A stretch of DNA of 64,000 bases, taken from positions 248,001 to 312,000 of the forward strand of contig NZ_JALKCH010000006.1 in the NCBI RefSeq assembly GCF_023016805.1. Reading direction: 5' to 3'. The notes beneath the pieces are model-generated. The model saw nothing but the letters and a program-made list of their open reading frames with translations, made no database searches and was not told the origin of the DNA. The stretch comes from Ancylobacter crimeensis. GTDB taxonomy: Bacteria; Pseudomonadota; Alphaproteobacteria; Rhizobiales; Xanthobacteraceae. Every line of letters begins with the position of its first letter. The stretch's first letter is position 1. A program made the translations under genes and the position numbers. Positions 1 through 9,265 of the stretch are shown piece by piece.

Positions 1-1021
1 CGCCAGCCACCGCGAGCGCGTAGACGAAGGCCCGGCCCAGCAGCACCGCATCGGCGCCCAGCGCGATCATGCGCACCACGTCGAGACCGGAGCGGATGCC
101 GGAATCGGCAAGGATCTTCAGCTTGCCCTTCACCGCATCGGCGATGACCGGAAGCGCGCGGGCGGTGGAGAGCACGCCGTCGAGCTGGCGGCCGCCATGG
201 TTCGACACCACGATGCCGTCCGCACCGAACGTCACCGCGTCGCGCGCGTCATCGGGATCGAGAATGCCCTTGATGACCATGGGACCGGTCCAGAACTCAC
301 GGATCCATTCGAGGTCCTTCCAATCGATGGAGGGATCGAAATTGGCACCGAGCCAGCCGATATAGTCGGCCAGCCCGGTCGGGTTGCCGCGATAGGCCGA
401 GATGTTGCCGAGATCGTGCGGCCGGCCCATCACGCCGACATCCCAGGCCCAGGCGGGATGGGTCATCGCCTGAAGGACGCGGCGCAGCGGGCCGTGCGGG
501 CCGGACATGCCGGCATGGGCGTCGCGGTAGCGCGCCCCGGGGACGGGCATGTCGACCGTGAAGACCAGCGTGTTGATTCCGGCCGCCTTGGCGCGTTCCA
601 GCGCATTGCGCATGAAGCCGCGGTCCTTCAGCACGTAGAGCTGGAACCAGAGCGGGGAAGGCGAGGCCGCCTGCACCTCCTCGATCGGGCAGACCGACAC
701 GGTGGAGAGCGTCATCGGGATGCCCTTCTTGTGGGCCGCCCGCGCCACCTGCACCTCGCCGCGCCGGGCATACATGCCGCACAGGCCGACGGGGGCGAGC
801 GCCACCGGCATCGCCATCCTGCGGCCGAAGAGCTCCGTCTCGAGGCTGAGGGAGGACATGTTGCGCAGGATGCGCTGGCGCAGCGCGATCTCCGAGAGGT
901 CGTCGACATTGCGGCGCAGCGTGCGCTCGGCATAGGCGCCGCCGTCGGCATAGTGGAACAGGAAGGGCGGAACCTTGCGGCGGGCGGCTTCGCGGTAGTC
1001 GGTTGCTGCGGAAATGATCAT
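1..1021 (-). CDS. lldD: L-lactate dehydrogenase (FMN-dependent), 3' end cut off
   Basis: Membrane-associated FMN enzyme that oxidises L-lactate to pyruvate and passes electrons to the respiratory chain. The translation starts [20 protein letters not shown] and follows E. coli LldD closely: [11 protein letters not shown] near residue 23, the [12 protein letters not shown] block, and the flavin/substrate-binding [10 protein letters not shown] motif. About 340 codons are present; the family is near 380-395, so only the C-terminal tail lies outside the window. The ATG at 1021 gives the canonical LldD N-terminus. It is separated by 176 bp from the next gene on the same strand, so it may have its own promoter. 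Whether it belongs to the catabolic island downstream is not shown. Confidence 0.93.
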   Translation of the reverse strand, partial: MIISAATDYREAARRKVPPFLFHYADGGAYAERTLRRNVDDLSEIALRQRILRNMSSLSLETELFGRRMAMPVALAPVGLCGMYARRGEVQVARAAHKKGIPMTLSTVSVCPIEEVQAASPSPLWFQLYVLKDRGFMRNALERAKAAGINTLVFTVDMPVPGARYRDAHAGMSGPHGPLRRVLQAMTHPAWAWDVGVMGRPHDLGNISAYRGNPTGLADYIGWLGANFDPSIDWKDLEWIREFWTGPMVIKGILDPDDARDAVTFGADGIVVSNHGGRQLDGVLSTARALPVIADAVKGKLKILADSGIRSGLDVVRMIALGADAVLLGRAFVYALAVAG

Positions 1022-1197
1022 CGGCGTTCCACTATCAACGGCGCCCCCTACGGACTCCCGTTGCCCCATTCCTCGCCCCGCCCCCCGGGAGCTGTGGCAA
1101 GCGGTATGCGGCGTCGGGACGCGGTTGTCCAGCCGCAACACGCGCCCCCGCGCTTGGGCTTTCGGGGGGAGTCATGACCGGCGTCGCTGTCTCGTTG

Positions 1198-3636
1198 CTA
1201 TGCCTGCGCACGCTCATTGGCGGGGTCGAACATAGGTTCGGCACCGATGGTCGCCGGGCAGCGCCGGCCGTAGATCTCGATAACGATCGCCGTACCCCGC
1301 GCGGCGGCCTCCTGCGGCACGATGGCGAGGCCGATGCTGCGGCCGAGCGTGTAGCTCCAGCCGCCTGAGGTCACCATGCCCGCCCGCTGGCCAGCGACGA
1401 AGACCGGCGCCGCCGCCGGGGCATCGGCTTCGCCGGCTTCGTCCAGCAGGAACGGCACCAGAACCTGCCGGGGTTGCTGCATGCCGCCCTCCAGCAGCGC
1501 CGCCTTGCCGATGAAGTCCGGCTTGCCGAGGTCCACCGCCCAGCCCAGCGAGGCCTCGTAGGGGGTGAAGCCGGTCTCGATATCCGTCTTCCAACCACGA
1601 TAGCCCTTGTCGAGCCGAAGGCTTTCGAGCGCGTAGAGGCCGAATTCCCGGAGCCCTGATGCCTCCCCCGCCTCCAGCAGCGCGCGATAGAGTGCGACCG
1701 CATCGCCATTGCGCACATGCAGCTCCCAGCCGAGCTCGCCCACATAGGAGGTGCGCACCGCCAGCACCTCGATGCCCGCGACATGGATCGTGCGCGCACC
1801 GAGCCAGGGGAAACCGTCATTGGAGAGATCGGCCTCCGTGAGCCGGGACAGCACCTCGCGCGCCTTCGGCCCGGCAAGCGCCAGCAGCGTCTCCGTGAGG
1901 CTCGCGACCCGCAGCGTCACCGAGCCGTCCGCCGGCAAGGCGTGGCGCAGCAGGTCGTCATCGTGCCACTCCGCCGCAGCGGCCGCGGTGAGGAGGAAGG
2001 CATCCTCCGCCCGCCGCACAACGAGGAATTCGCTGAGAATGCCGCCGGCCGCGTCCAGAGCATAACCGAGGCCGGCGCGACCGACCGGCGGCAGCGGGGA
2101 GGCGAGGAGGCGGTCGAGGAAGGCCGCCGCGCCGGGGCCGCCGACCTCAAGGCGCGTGAGCCCGGCAAGCTCGATCAGGCCCGCGGCCGTGCGCACCGCC
2201 TCCACTTCGCGGCCGACGAGGTCGAACCAGTTGCGGCGGCGGGCAAAGCTGAGAGAAGGGACGGGCGCGACGCCGTCGACGTCGAAATAGACCGCCCTCT
2301 CCCAGCCACCGCGCATGCCGAACACCGCGCCGCGCTCCTTCAGCAGCGGATAGGTCGGCGAGGTGCGCTGAGGTCGGCCGGCGGGCCGCTCCTCGTTCGG
2401 GAAGGCGGGGGCATACTCGTTCTGGTAGACCTCCACCGCCTTCGCCACGGTGAAGGCCTGGTCGGCATAGCCGGTGTAGCGACGGCGGTCGAGCGACCAC
2501 AGGTCCCATTCCGGGCGTCCTTCCACCACCCATTCGGCAAGGCATTTGCCGGCCCCGCCGGCCTGCGCGATGCCGAAGCTGAAGGTGTTGCAGTGGAAGA
2601 AATTGGTGAGCTCGTGCTCGGGGCCGATATAGGGATTGCCGTCCGGCGAATAGGGAATCGGGCCGTTCACCACCTTGCGGATGCCGGCGCTGGCGAGGAT
2701 CGGCACCCGCTCGATGATCGCCTCGACGACCGGCGCGACCCGGTCGAGGTCGTCGTTCCAGAGCTGGAAGGAGAAGTCGGCCGGCAATCCGTCGAGCCAC
2801 ATCGGACGGGCGTCCCATTCATAGGGGCCGAGGATGAAGCCGCCGCGCTCCTGCCGCATGTAGTAGGAAACGTCCGGGTCGCGCATCAGCGGCAGCCGCG
2901 TGGCGCGTCCCGCCAGTTCCGGCACGTCCTCGGTGACGAGATACTGGTGCTGCATGGCGACGATGGGCAGATGCCGGCCAAGGAGCGCCATCACCTCGCC
3001 GGCGCGGTAACCGGCGGCATTCACCACCACTCCGGCGATGATCTCGCCCTTGTCGGTGGTCACCTTCCAGTCCCCGGAGGCGAGCTGCTCCAGCCCGATG
3101 ACCCGGGTGAAGCGCTGCACGCGGGCGCCGAGGTCGCGGGCGCCCTTGGCGAGCGCCTGCGTCAGCTGGGCGGGGTCGATGTCGCCGTCATAGGGATCCC
3201 ACAGCGCGCCCTTGAGGTCGTCGAGCCCGATGAAGGGGTGCTTTTCCGGGATCTCGTCGGGCGCCAGGATGTCGAACGCCATGCCGTTCAACGCGGCCAT
3301 GGCGGCGATGTGCCGGAACTCGGCCATGCGCTCGTCGGTATGGGCGAGGCGCAGCGCCCCCACGACATGGTAGTTGATCGGGTAGTCGACCTCGGCACCG
3401 AGCCGGCGATAGAGGGACGCCGAATAGTCCTGCAGCTTCAACAGGGTGAGGCTGGAGGAATAGGTCGGCACATTGCCGGCGGCGTGCCAGGTCGAGCCGG
3501 AGGTCAGCTCGTTCTGCTCGATCAGCAGCGCATCGCTCCAGCCCATCAGGGCAAGATGGTAGAGGCAGCTCGCCCCGACCGCACCACCCCCGATGACCAC
3601 GACACGCACATGTTCGCTCATGACCGCTCCGCTCAT
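1198..3636 (-). CDS. FAD-dependent oxidoreductase with C-terminal GcvT domain (dimethylglycine/sarcosine dehydrogenase-like)
   Basis: About 812 residues. The N-terminal half is a DAO-type FAD domain with the dinucleotide fold VVVIGGGAVGASC and the motif GSTWHAAGN, whose His is the covalent FAD attachment residue in dimethylglycine dehydrogenases. The C-terminal half is a GcvT-like folate-binding domain (YVGELGWELHV, YRGWKTDIETGFTPYEA). Enzymes of this architecture remove N-methyl groups from glycine derivatives and hand the one-carbon unit to tetrahydrofolate; the exact substrate here is inferred only by family. Two starts are possible, ATG 3636 (GAGG upstream) and ATG 3621 (GGAG upstream). 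It lies downstream of the PLP enzyme at 3804-5066 but a terminator-like hairpin lies between them. Confidence 0.85.
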   Translation of the reverse strand: MSGAVMSEHVRVVVIGGGAVGASCLYHLALMGWSDALLIEQNELTSGSTWHAAGNVPTYSSSLTLLKLQDYSASLYRRLGAEVDYPINYHVVGALRLAHTDERMAEFRHIAAMAALNGMAFDILAPDEIPEKHPFIGLDDLKGALWDPYDGDIDPAQLTQALAKGARDLGARVQRFTRVIGLEQLASGDWKVTTDKGEIIAGVVVNAAGYRAGEVMALLGRHLPIVAMQHQYLVTEDVPELAGRATRLPLMRDPDVSYYMRQERGGFILGPYEWDARPMWLDGLPADFSFQLWNDDLDRVAPVVEAIIERVPILASAGIRKVVNGPIPYSPDGNPYIGPEHELTNFFHCNTFSFGIAQAGGAGKCLAEWVVEGRPEWDLWSLDRRRYTGYADQAFTVAKAVEVYQNEYAPAFPNEERPAGRPQRTSPTYPLLKERGAVFGMRGGWERAVYFDVDGVAPVPSLSFARRRNWFDLVGREVEAVRTAAGLIELAGLTRLEVGGPGAAAFLDRLLASPLPPVGRAGLGYALDAAGGILSEFLVVRRAEDAFLLTAAAAAEWHDDDLLRHALPADGSVTLRVASLTETLLALAGPKAREVLSRLTEADLSNDGFPWLGARTIHVAGIEVLAVRTSYVGELGWELHVRNGDAVALYRALLEAGEASGLREFGLYALESLRLDKGYRGWKTDIETGFTPYEASLGWAVDLGKPDFIGKAALLEGGMQQPRQVLVPFLLDEAGEADAPAAAPVFVAGQRAGMVTSGGWSYTLGRSIGLAIVPQEAAARGTAIVIEIYGRRCPATIGAEPMFDPANERAQA

Positions 3637-3736
3637 TTATGCCTCGTGGCACATTTTCGGGCAGATGATTTCATCAGCGCCGGCCGCCGTCACCGGCCAC
3701 GGCGTCGCCATCCCCCGAAACATGGCGGCCTGACGG

Positions 3737-3765
3737 AAAAGGCCCCGGTTCATCGAACCACGGCC
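3737..3765 (-). terminator. Intrinsic terminator after the PLP enzyme gene
   Basis: On the minus strand a stem GGCC..GGTTC-GAT-GAACC..GGCC (with a 2x2 internal mismatch) is followed directly by TTTT at 3740-3737. It lies 39 bp past the stop of the gene at 3804-5066 and would separate it from the FAD dehydrogenase gene. Confidence 0.5.
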
Positions 3766-3803
3766 CTCCTCATCTCCGTCGGCAAGGATCAGCTTCGGCC
3801 GGC

Positions 3804-5066
3804 TCAGTTTCTCTCGCCGAGCGAGCGGTCCACAGCGGCGATCACGCGGTCGATCTCCTCCGGCGTGTTGTAGTGCACCGGCCCTACGCGGATGCCGCTC
3901 CCCTTTTCGAGAATGCCCAGGCGCCTATTGGGCTCGAGACCGTAATTGTGCCCGCTCCAGACCTGGATGCCCTCGCTGTTCCAGGGCGCCACGATATCGG
4001 CGGAGGAAGCCTCCTCCACATAAAAGCTCACGGTCGAGACGCGCCGGGCGATGGCGGCGGGATCGGTGATGCCGAGGATTCGTACCCGGTTGAAAGGCTT
4101 CAGCCCCTCGATCAGCCGCAAGGTCAGCATGTCGTCGTGCCGCTTCATCACCCTGAAGCCGGCGGCGAGCCTTCCGCGCAGGTCCACCGTGGTGCCGAGC
4201 GCCGGTTCGAAGCGGGACAGGCCGGCGATGTAATCGATCGCGGCGTGGACGCCGGCGAGTTGCTCGCGATTGGTGGTGCCGGTGGTGAAGCGCCACGGCA
4301 GGTCGCCGGACGCAGCACGCACCTTGTAGGCGCGCAGCCGGTCCAGAACCTCCCGCCGGCCCCAGAAGATGCCGTAATGCGGGCCGAAGAACTTGTAGGC
4401 CGAACAGACGAGGAAATCGCAGCCGAGCGCCTGCACGTCGATCAGGCCGTGCGGGGCGTATTGCACGGCATCGACATAGACCAGCGCCCCGGCCTCGTGG
4501 GCGATCTTCGAAATGCCGGCGATGTCGTTGATGGTGCCGGTAATGTTGCTGGCATAGCAGACCGCGACGAGACGGGTCCGCGGGTTCATCAGGGCAGCGA
4601 GGTCGGCGAGGTCGAACTCGTAGGTCTCCGGCGAGAAGTCGAGCCAGCGCACCACCAGCCCTCTGTCTTCCGCCAGCATCAGCCACGGCGCGACATTGGC
4701 GTCGTGGTCCATGCGCGAGAGCACGATCTCGTCGCCCTCCTTCAGCAGCGAGCCGATGCTGCGCGACATGGCGAAGGTGAGCGTGGTCATGTTCTGCCCG
4801 AAGAACACCTCGCCGGTCTCGGCGGCATTCACCAGCGTCGCCGCCGCCCGGTGTGCGCCATCGACCATCTCGCCGGCTTCGATCGAGGTGTCGAAGGCGC
4901 CGCCGAGATTGGCATTGGTGTGCAGCATGGCGGAAGCCATGCGGTCGACCACCGAGAGCGGCACCTGGGTGCCGGCCGGATTGTCGAGGAACGCGACCGG
5001 TTTGCCGTCGCGCTCGCGCGCAAGCCCGGGAAAATGCCGCCGGACGTCGTGCACATCATAGGCCAT
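3804..5066 (-). CDS. Class V aminotransferase, cysteine desulfurase-like PLP enzyme
   Basis: A 420-residue fold-type I PLP enzyme of the NifS/SufS-like group. Visible signatures are FLDNPAGTQVP near the N-terminus, the aspartate region YVDAVQYAPH, and SAYKFFGPHYG, whose Lys should form the Schiff base. The C-terminal third carries VRVGPVHYNTPEEID. It is not one of the housekeeping suf or isc genes: no iron-sulfur assembly genes are near. Proteins of this subfamily are often annotated as cysteine desulfurase-like without proven activity, so a C-S or C-N lyase or aminotransferase role in the island is equally possible. A palindromic operator candidate lies 57 bp upstream of the start codon. Confidence 0.82.
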   Translation of the reverse strand: MAYDVHDVRRHFPGLARERDGKPVAFLDNPAGTQVPLSVVDRMASAMLHTNANLGGAFDTSIEAGEMVDGAHRAAATLVNAAETGEVFFGQNMTTLTFAMSRSIGSLLKEGDEIVLSRMDHDANVAPWLMLAEDRGLVVRWLDFSPETYEFDLADLAALMNPRTRLVAVCYASNITGTINDIAGISKIAHEAGALVYVDAVQYAPHGLIDVQALGCDFLVCSAYKFFGPHYGIFWGRREVLDRLRAYKVRAASGDLPWRFTTGTTNREQLAGVHAAIDYIAGLSRFEPALGTTVDLRGRLAAGFRVMKRHDDMLTLRLIEGLKPFNRVRILGITDPAAIARRVSTVSFYVEEASSADIVAPWNSEGIQVWSGHNYGLEPNRRLGILEKGSGIRVGPVHYNTPEEIDRVIAAVDRSLGERN

Positions 5067-5122
5067 GAGCGTGTCTCGCGCTGGAATGGGAAGGACTCGT
5101 CAATAGGCAGGAGTGAGGCACT

Positions 5123-5139
5123 AGTCAAGTTACTTGACT
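5123..5139. promoter_or_regulatory. Palindromic operator candidate, copy 1
   Basis: Perfect 15-bp palindrome GTCAAGTTACTTGAC (5124-5138), 17 bp with flanking A/T. It lies upstream of the PLP enzyme gene and just past the stop of the XRE-cupin gene. A further half-site, CTTGAC, lies at 5153-5158, 21 bp (two helical turns) from the matching half of the palindrome. The same 15-mer recurs at 11708-11722. Confidence 0.7.
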
Positions 5140-5166
5140 TAAGGGATCAGAGCTTGACTGTCGCTG

Positions 5167-5748
5167 TCAGAAGGTCGGCGGGGTATTGACCCACAGCACG
5201 CGGGCCTCTGCGGTGCCTTCGTTGCGATAGCCATGGGGCAGCGACGAATCGAAATAGAAGGAGTCACCCTCGGCGAGCCGGCGCTGATGGCCGTCGACGA
5301 TGAGGGTGAAGGCTCCCGTCAGCACATAGCCGAACTCCTGTCCGCCGTGGCTGATGACATCCGGGCTGCCGCCCCCGGCCGGAATGACGTGAATGTTGAT
5401 CTGCAGTAGTTGGTCCGGCCGGTGCGGTACCAGCCGCTCCAGCACCACCTTGTTGCCGGCCCTTATGTGCCCGGTTTCGAGTCGCGGGCGCTCATTCGCC
5501 CGCACCACGGTCACGGCTCCCTCGCCCTCCGGCGGAGCGGCGAAGAGCGTGCTCATATTGGTGTCCAGCGCCTGCACCAGCTTGTGCAGCGTTCCGATGG
5601 AGGCCTGCGAGCGCCCGTTCTCCAGCTTGGACAGGAAGCCTTCGGTGACGCCGACCCGCTGGCCGAGTTCGGCCAGGCTGAGGCCCATCAGCAGCCGGGC
5701 ATGCTTGAGCCGGGCGCCGATCCTGACATTCGCGTCGGGCGTTTCCAT
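5167..5748 (-). CDS. XRE-family regulator with C-terminal cupin domain
   Basis: A 193-residue DNA-binding regulator of the PuuR/XRE-cupin type. Residues about 10-66 form the helix-turn-helix (GARLKHARLLMGLSLAELGQ, then TEGFLSKLENGRSQASIGTL). Residues about 115-188 form a cupin barrel (INIHVIPAGG, HGGQEFGYVLTG, GDSFYFDSSLPHGYRN), the usual small-ligand sensor. It is the last gene of the importer-catabolic operon, 9 bp after the M20 hydrolase gene, so it should be co-expressed with it. The two identical palindromes flanking the island are its most likely binding sites. That assignment is inference from position and repetition. Confidence 0.9.
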   Translation of the reverse strand: METPDANVRIGARLKHARLLMGLSLAELGQRVGVTEGFLSKLENGRSQASIGTLHKLVQALDTNMSTLFAAPPEGEGAVTVVRANERPRLETGHIRAGNKVVLERLVPHRPDQLLQINIHVIPAGGGSPDVISHGGQEFGYVLTGAFTLIVDGHQRRLAEGDSFYFDSSLPHGYRNEGTAEARVLWVNTPPTF

Positions 5749-5757
5749 TGGTACCCC

Positions 5758-7017
5758 TTAATGTGCCGCGACCATTCCCATGGCATGGCGCAGCATGGCG
5801 CGTGCCAGAACCTCGCAACCATCCGCGATGTGCTCCGGCTCGGTCCATTCGTTTTCGTTGTGGCTGATGCCGCCCCGCGAGGGCACGAAGACCATGGCGC
5901 CGGGCACGATGCGGGCGAGGTTGCTCGCATCGTGCATCGCTCCGCTCGGCAGCCGACGCGTGGCGGCGCCGATCTCGCAGGCGGCACCCTCGATGACGTC
6001 CTGCATCGCCGGATCGAACGCCACCGGCGCGACATCCATGGTCCGGCGCACCGTGCCGACGACGCCCTCAGTGCCGCGCAAGGCTGCAACCGCCTCGGTG
6101 ATTTCCTGCTCCACCCGCTCCAGCAGACCGACATCCGAATGGCGCAGGTCGACGCTCATCGTGACCCGCCCCGGCACGGTGTTGACCGAGCCGGGTTCGA
6201 CCGCGACGCGGCCGAAGGTGATGCGGAAGGCGCGATCATGGGCGAGCGCCGCGCCGCGCATTCTCGTGGCGAGGCCGGCGGCGGCCATGAAGGCGTCGCG
6301 CCGGTCGGCGGCGGGCGTCGTGCCGGCGTGCCGATCCTCCCCGGCGAGGTCGATCTCCAGCCAGCGCACCCCCTGCACGCCCTCGACCACGCCGATGGGA
6401 ACGCCCGCGCGTTCCAGCACCGGTCCCTGCTCGATGTGCAGCTCATAATAGCCGGCAATGCGCCCGGAGAACCGCTCGCGTCCGGCATAGCCGATCCGGT
6501 GCAGCTCGGACTGGAACGGCACCTGTCCGACCCCGCTCACCGCCATGCCGTCATAAGCCCCGATCGCGCCTATGAAGCCCGCCGAACCGGTGAGGCCAGG
6601 CGAAAAACGTACGCCTTCCTCATTGGTCCAGTTCACGAGCGTAATGGCCTGTTCCGTCTCGATCCCGGCCGCGTTCAATCCACGCACCGCCTCGAGCCCC
6701 GCCAGCACGCCGAGCACGCCGTCGAACCGGCCGCCATGCGGCTGGGTGTCGAGGTGGCTGCCCACCAGCACATGGCCGGCATCCGGACGCCGGCCCGCAC
6801 GTGTCGCGAAGACGTTGCCGAACGGATCGACCTGCATCGTCAGGCCTTCTTCCCGGCACCACCGCACGAACAGATCGCGGGCGGCGCGATCCTCGTCGGT
6901 GAGTGCCAGCCGGCAGCAGCCTCCGTTCGGCAAGGCACCGATCCGGGCCATGTCCATGAGGCTCGACCACAGCCGCGTCCCGTCGGTCAGGCGGCCGGGC
7001 CGCACATGCGCGTTCAC
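5758..7017 (-). CDS. M20-family N-carbamoyl amino acid hydrolase / allantoate amidohydrolase-like enzyme
   Basis: A 419-residue zinc hydrolase of the hydantoinase/carbamoylase branch of M20. Metal and catalytic motifs are visible: GSHLDTQPHGGRFDG (His about 88, Asp about 99), NWTNEEGVRF, ELHIEQGPVLE, HAGTTP and PSRGGISHNENEW. The family hydrolyses N-carbamoyl amino acids, ureidoglycine or allantoate, releasing ammonia and CO2. I chose the GTG at 7017, because it forms a GTGA overlap with the stop of the aldehyde dehydrogenase gene; a longer GTG start at 7029 is possible. It lies in the island operon between ALDH and regulator. The substrate is not determined. Confidence 0.87.
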   Translation of the reverse strand: MNAHVRPGRLTDGTRLWSSLMDMARIGALPNGGCCRLALTDEDRAARDLFVRWCREEGLTMQVDPFGNVFATRAGRRPDAGHVLVGSHLDTQPHGGRFDGVLGVLAGLEAVRGLNAAGIETEQAITLVNWTNEEGVRFSPGLTGSAGFIGAIGAYDGMAVSGVGQVPFQSELHRIGYAGRERFSGRIAGYYELHIEQGPVLERAGVPIGVVEGVQGVRWLEIDLAGEDRHAGTTPAADRRDAFMAAAGLATRMRGAALAHDRAFRITFGRVAVEPGSVNTVPGRVTMSVDLRHSDVGLLERVEQEITEAVAALRGTEGVVGTVRRTMDVAPVAFDPAMQDVIEGAACEIGAATRRLPSGAMHDASNLARIVPGAMVFVPSRGGISHNENEWTEPEHIADGCEVLARAMLRHAMGMVAAH

Positions 7018-8516
7018 AGCGAGATCCACGTCGTCTTGAGGTCGGTGTATTTGTCGAAGGCGTGCAGCGAGAGATCGCGCCCGCTGCCGGACTGCTTCAC
7101 CCCGCCGAAGGGCGTGCGCACATCCACCGCGTCCACGGTGTTCACGCTCACCGAACCGACGTGAAGAGTGCGTGCGACGCGATGGGCCTGGGCGAGATCA
7201 TTGGTCCAGACCGAGGCGCCAAGGCCGTACACGGAATCATTGGCGAGGCGCACGACCTCGGCCTCGTCCGCAAAGGTGGAGATGGCGAGAACGGGCCCGA
7301 ACACCTCCTCGCGCGCCAGCCGCGAGGCAGGGTCGACGCCGGTGAACACGGTGGGGGCGATGAAACAGCCACCGGTCTCGGCGAGAACGCGCTCACCGCC
7401 GCAGGCCAGCGTCGCACCTTCACGGCCGATGGCGATATAGTCCATCACCCGCGCGGTGTGCTCCTCGCTCACCATCGCACCCATGCCCGAGGCCGCATCC
7501 AGCGGATCGCCCGGCCGGTAGGCATCGACCTTCGCCAGCACGCGGGCGATGAAGTCCTCTGCGATATCGCGATGGACAAAGAGCCGCGACGTTGCCGAGC
7601 AGACCTCGCCCTGGTTGAAGAAGATGCCCTGCACGGCGAAGGTCGCGGCACGGTCGAGGTCCTTCGCCTCGGGAAAGACGAGATTGGCGCTCTTGCCGCC
7701 GCATTCCAGCCAGATGCGCTTCATGTTCGAGGCGCCGGCATAGCTGAGGAACCGCTTGCCGATCTCGGTCGAGCCGGTGAAGGCGACACAATCGATGCCG
7801 GCATGCAGGCCGATCGCCTGCCCCGCCTCGTGTCCGAATCCGGGCAGCACGTTGAACACCCCGTCCGGCACCCCGGCTTCCGCGGCCAGCTCGGCGAGGC
7901 GCAACGCGGTGAGCGGGGACTGCTCGGCCGGCTTCAGAATGACGCTGTTGCCGGCCGCGAGGGCGGGCGCGCATTTCCACGCCGCCATCTTGAGCGGGAA
8001 GTTCCACGGCACCACCGCGCCGATGACCCCCACCGGCTCATGGTCGATGAGGGCGAACGCACCCTCGCCGGCCCGCACCACCTCACCGTTCAGCTTGTCG
8101 CAGGCCTCTCCATACCAGCGGAACACCTCGGCCGAGCCGGGAATGTCCAGCATCGCCGAATCGCGCAGAAGCTTGCCCATGTCGAGCGTCTCGAGCAGAG
8201 CGAGCTCCTCGGCATGGACGAGGATAAGGTCGGCGAGCCGCACCAGCACGCGCCGGCGCTCGGCCGGATCGCACCGCGACCAGACCCCGGACTCGAAGCT
8301 GCGCCGCGCCGCGATTACCGCGAGATCGACATCGGCCGTTGTGCAGGCGGCGATGTCCGCGATCTTCGCGCCCGTCGCCGGGTTCACATTCTCGAAGCTG
8401 CGCCCCTCGACGGCGGGACGGTAGCGCCCATCGATGAAAGCCTCGGTACGGATGGACAGGGCCGCGGCGCGGGCCTGCCAATCGGCGGGGGTTCGGGTGG
8501 CGGTGACGATGTTCAT
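7014..8516 (-). CDS. NAD(P)-dependent aldehyde dehydrogenase, PuuC-like
   Basis: A 500-residue ALDH-superfamily enzyme. Visible motifs are VPWNFPLKMAAWKCAPALAAGN, FTGSTEIGKR in the cofactor fold, the general base LECGGKSANLV, and the catalytic cysteine in FFNQGEVCSATSR. The overall sequence resembles gamma-glutamyl-gamma-aminobutyraldehyde and betaine aldehyde dehydrogenases, which oxidise amino-aldehydes. ATG 8516 is preferred to 8534 because AGGGA lies 7 bp upstream. The gene overlaps the M20 hydrolase gene by 4 bp and follows the permease gene by 44 bp, so it should be part of one transcript. It would oxidise an aldehyde made from the imported compound; which one is unknown. Confidence 0.9.
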   Translation of the reverse strand: MNIVTATRTPADWQARAAALSIRTEAFIDGRYRPAVEGRSFENVNPATGAKIADIAACTTADVDLAVIAARRSFESGVWSRCDPAERRRVLVRLADLILVHAEELALLETLDMGKLLRDSAMLDIPGSAEVFRWYGEACDKLNGEVVRAGEGAFALIDHEPVGVIGAVVPWNFPLKMAAWKCAPALAAGNSVILKPAEQSPLTALRLAELAAEAGVPDGVFNVLPGFGHEAGQAIGLHAGIDCVAFTGSTEIGKRFLSYAGASNMKRIWLECGGKSANLVFPEAKDLDRAATFAVQGIFFNQGEVCSATSRLFVHRDIAEDFIARVLAKVDAYRPGDPLDAASGMGAMVSEEHTARVMDYIAIGREGATLACGGERVLAETGGCFIAPTVFTGVDPASRLAREEVFGPVLAISTFADEAEVVRLANDSVYGLGASVWTNDLAQAHRVARTLHVGSVSVNTVDAVDVRTPFGGVKQSGSGRDLSLHAFDKYTDLKTTWISL

Positions 8517-8560
8517 GGCGTTTCCCTGTCGCAACCGCTCAGGAGCGGCGCGGCGCGCAG

Positions 8561-9256
8561 CTAGATGCCGGCGCGCCGCAGGTGGACCAGCAGCTTCTTT
8601 TCGAGGAGAGCGAAGGTGAGGCGCAGAAAGCCGACGATGGCCAGATACAGCAGGCCGGCGATCGCGAAGCCTTCATAGGTGAAATAGTAGATGGTGTTGA
8701 AGTTGCGCCCCGCCCCCAGCAGGTCGATCACTGTCACGAGGCTGGCGATGGCGGTGGCGTGCAGCAGGAAGATGGTCTCGTTCTCGAGGCTCGGCAGCGA
8801 GCGGCGCAGCGCATTGGGCAACACGACGATGCGCAGCGTCTGGAAGGGCGACATGCCGATCGCGCGCGCCGCCTCGACCTCGCCATGGGGAACCGCTTCG
8901 ATCGCGCCGCGCAGGATCTGGATGAGATAGGCGCAGCTGCCCAGCGTGAAGGCGATGAGCAGGCAGGTCCAGGCCTCGCGCAGCCAGGGCCAGAGCAGGC
9001 TGCCGCGGATGAAGGCGAACTGGGCGAGGCCGTAATAGAGCAGATACACCTGAACAATCAGGGGAGTGCCGCGGAACATATAGCTCACCGCTTCGATCAG
9101 CGGCGTCGCTACACGCACCTTGCGGGTCACGACCAGCGCCAAAGGAAGCGCCAGCGCGAAGGCGAGTACCGCCGAAAGCACCAGCAGCAGCAGGGTGTTG
9201 CCGAGACCGGTGAGGAAGAGCGGGATGTGGTCGGAAAGAACCTGAAAGGCATACAT
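8561..9256 (-). CDS. Polar amino acid ABC transporter permease (HisM/ArtM type)
   Basis: A 231-residue inner-membrane permease with about five hydrophobic helices. The EAA loop that contacts the ATPase is clear: GEVEAARAIGMSPFQTLRIVVLPNALR. The N-terminus, TGLGNTLLLLVLSAVLAF, is typical of the histidine/glutamine/opine permease family. It starts 9 bp after the partner permease gene. With that partner it forms the membrane channel of the importer encoded at 8561-11692. Confidence 0.92.
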   Translation of the reverse strand: MYAFQVLSDHIPLFLTGLGNTLLLLVLSAVLAFALALPLALVVTRKVRVATPLIEAVSYMFRGTPLIVQVYLLYYGLAQFAFIRGSLLWPWLREAWTCLLIAFTLGSCAYLIQILRGAIEAVPHGEVEAARAIGMSPFQTLRIVVLPNALRRSLPSLENETIFLLHATAIASLVTVIDLLGAGRNFNTIYYFTYEGFAIAGLLYLAIVGFLRLTFALLEKKLLVHLRRAGI

Positions 9257-9265
9257 GGCGCGCCC

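Noticed and set aside
1717-3873. A 718-codon plus-strand open frame opposite the FAD dehydrogenase
   Set aside because: Same GC-driven antisense effect; the minus-strand protein has clear FAD and GcvT motifs.
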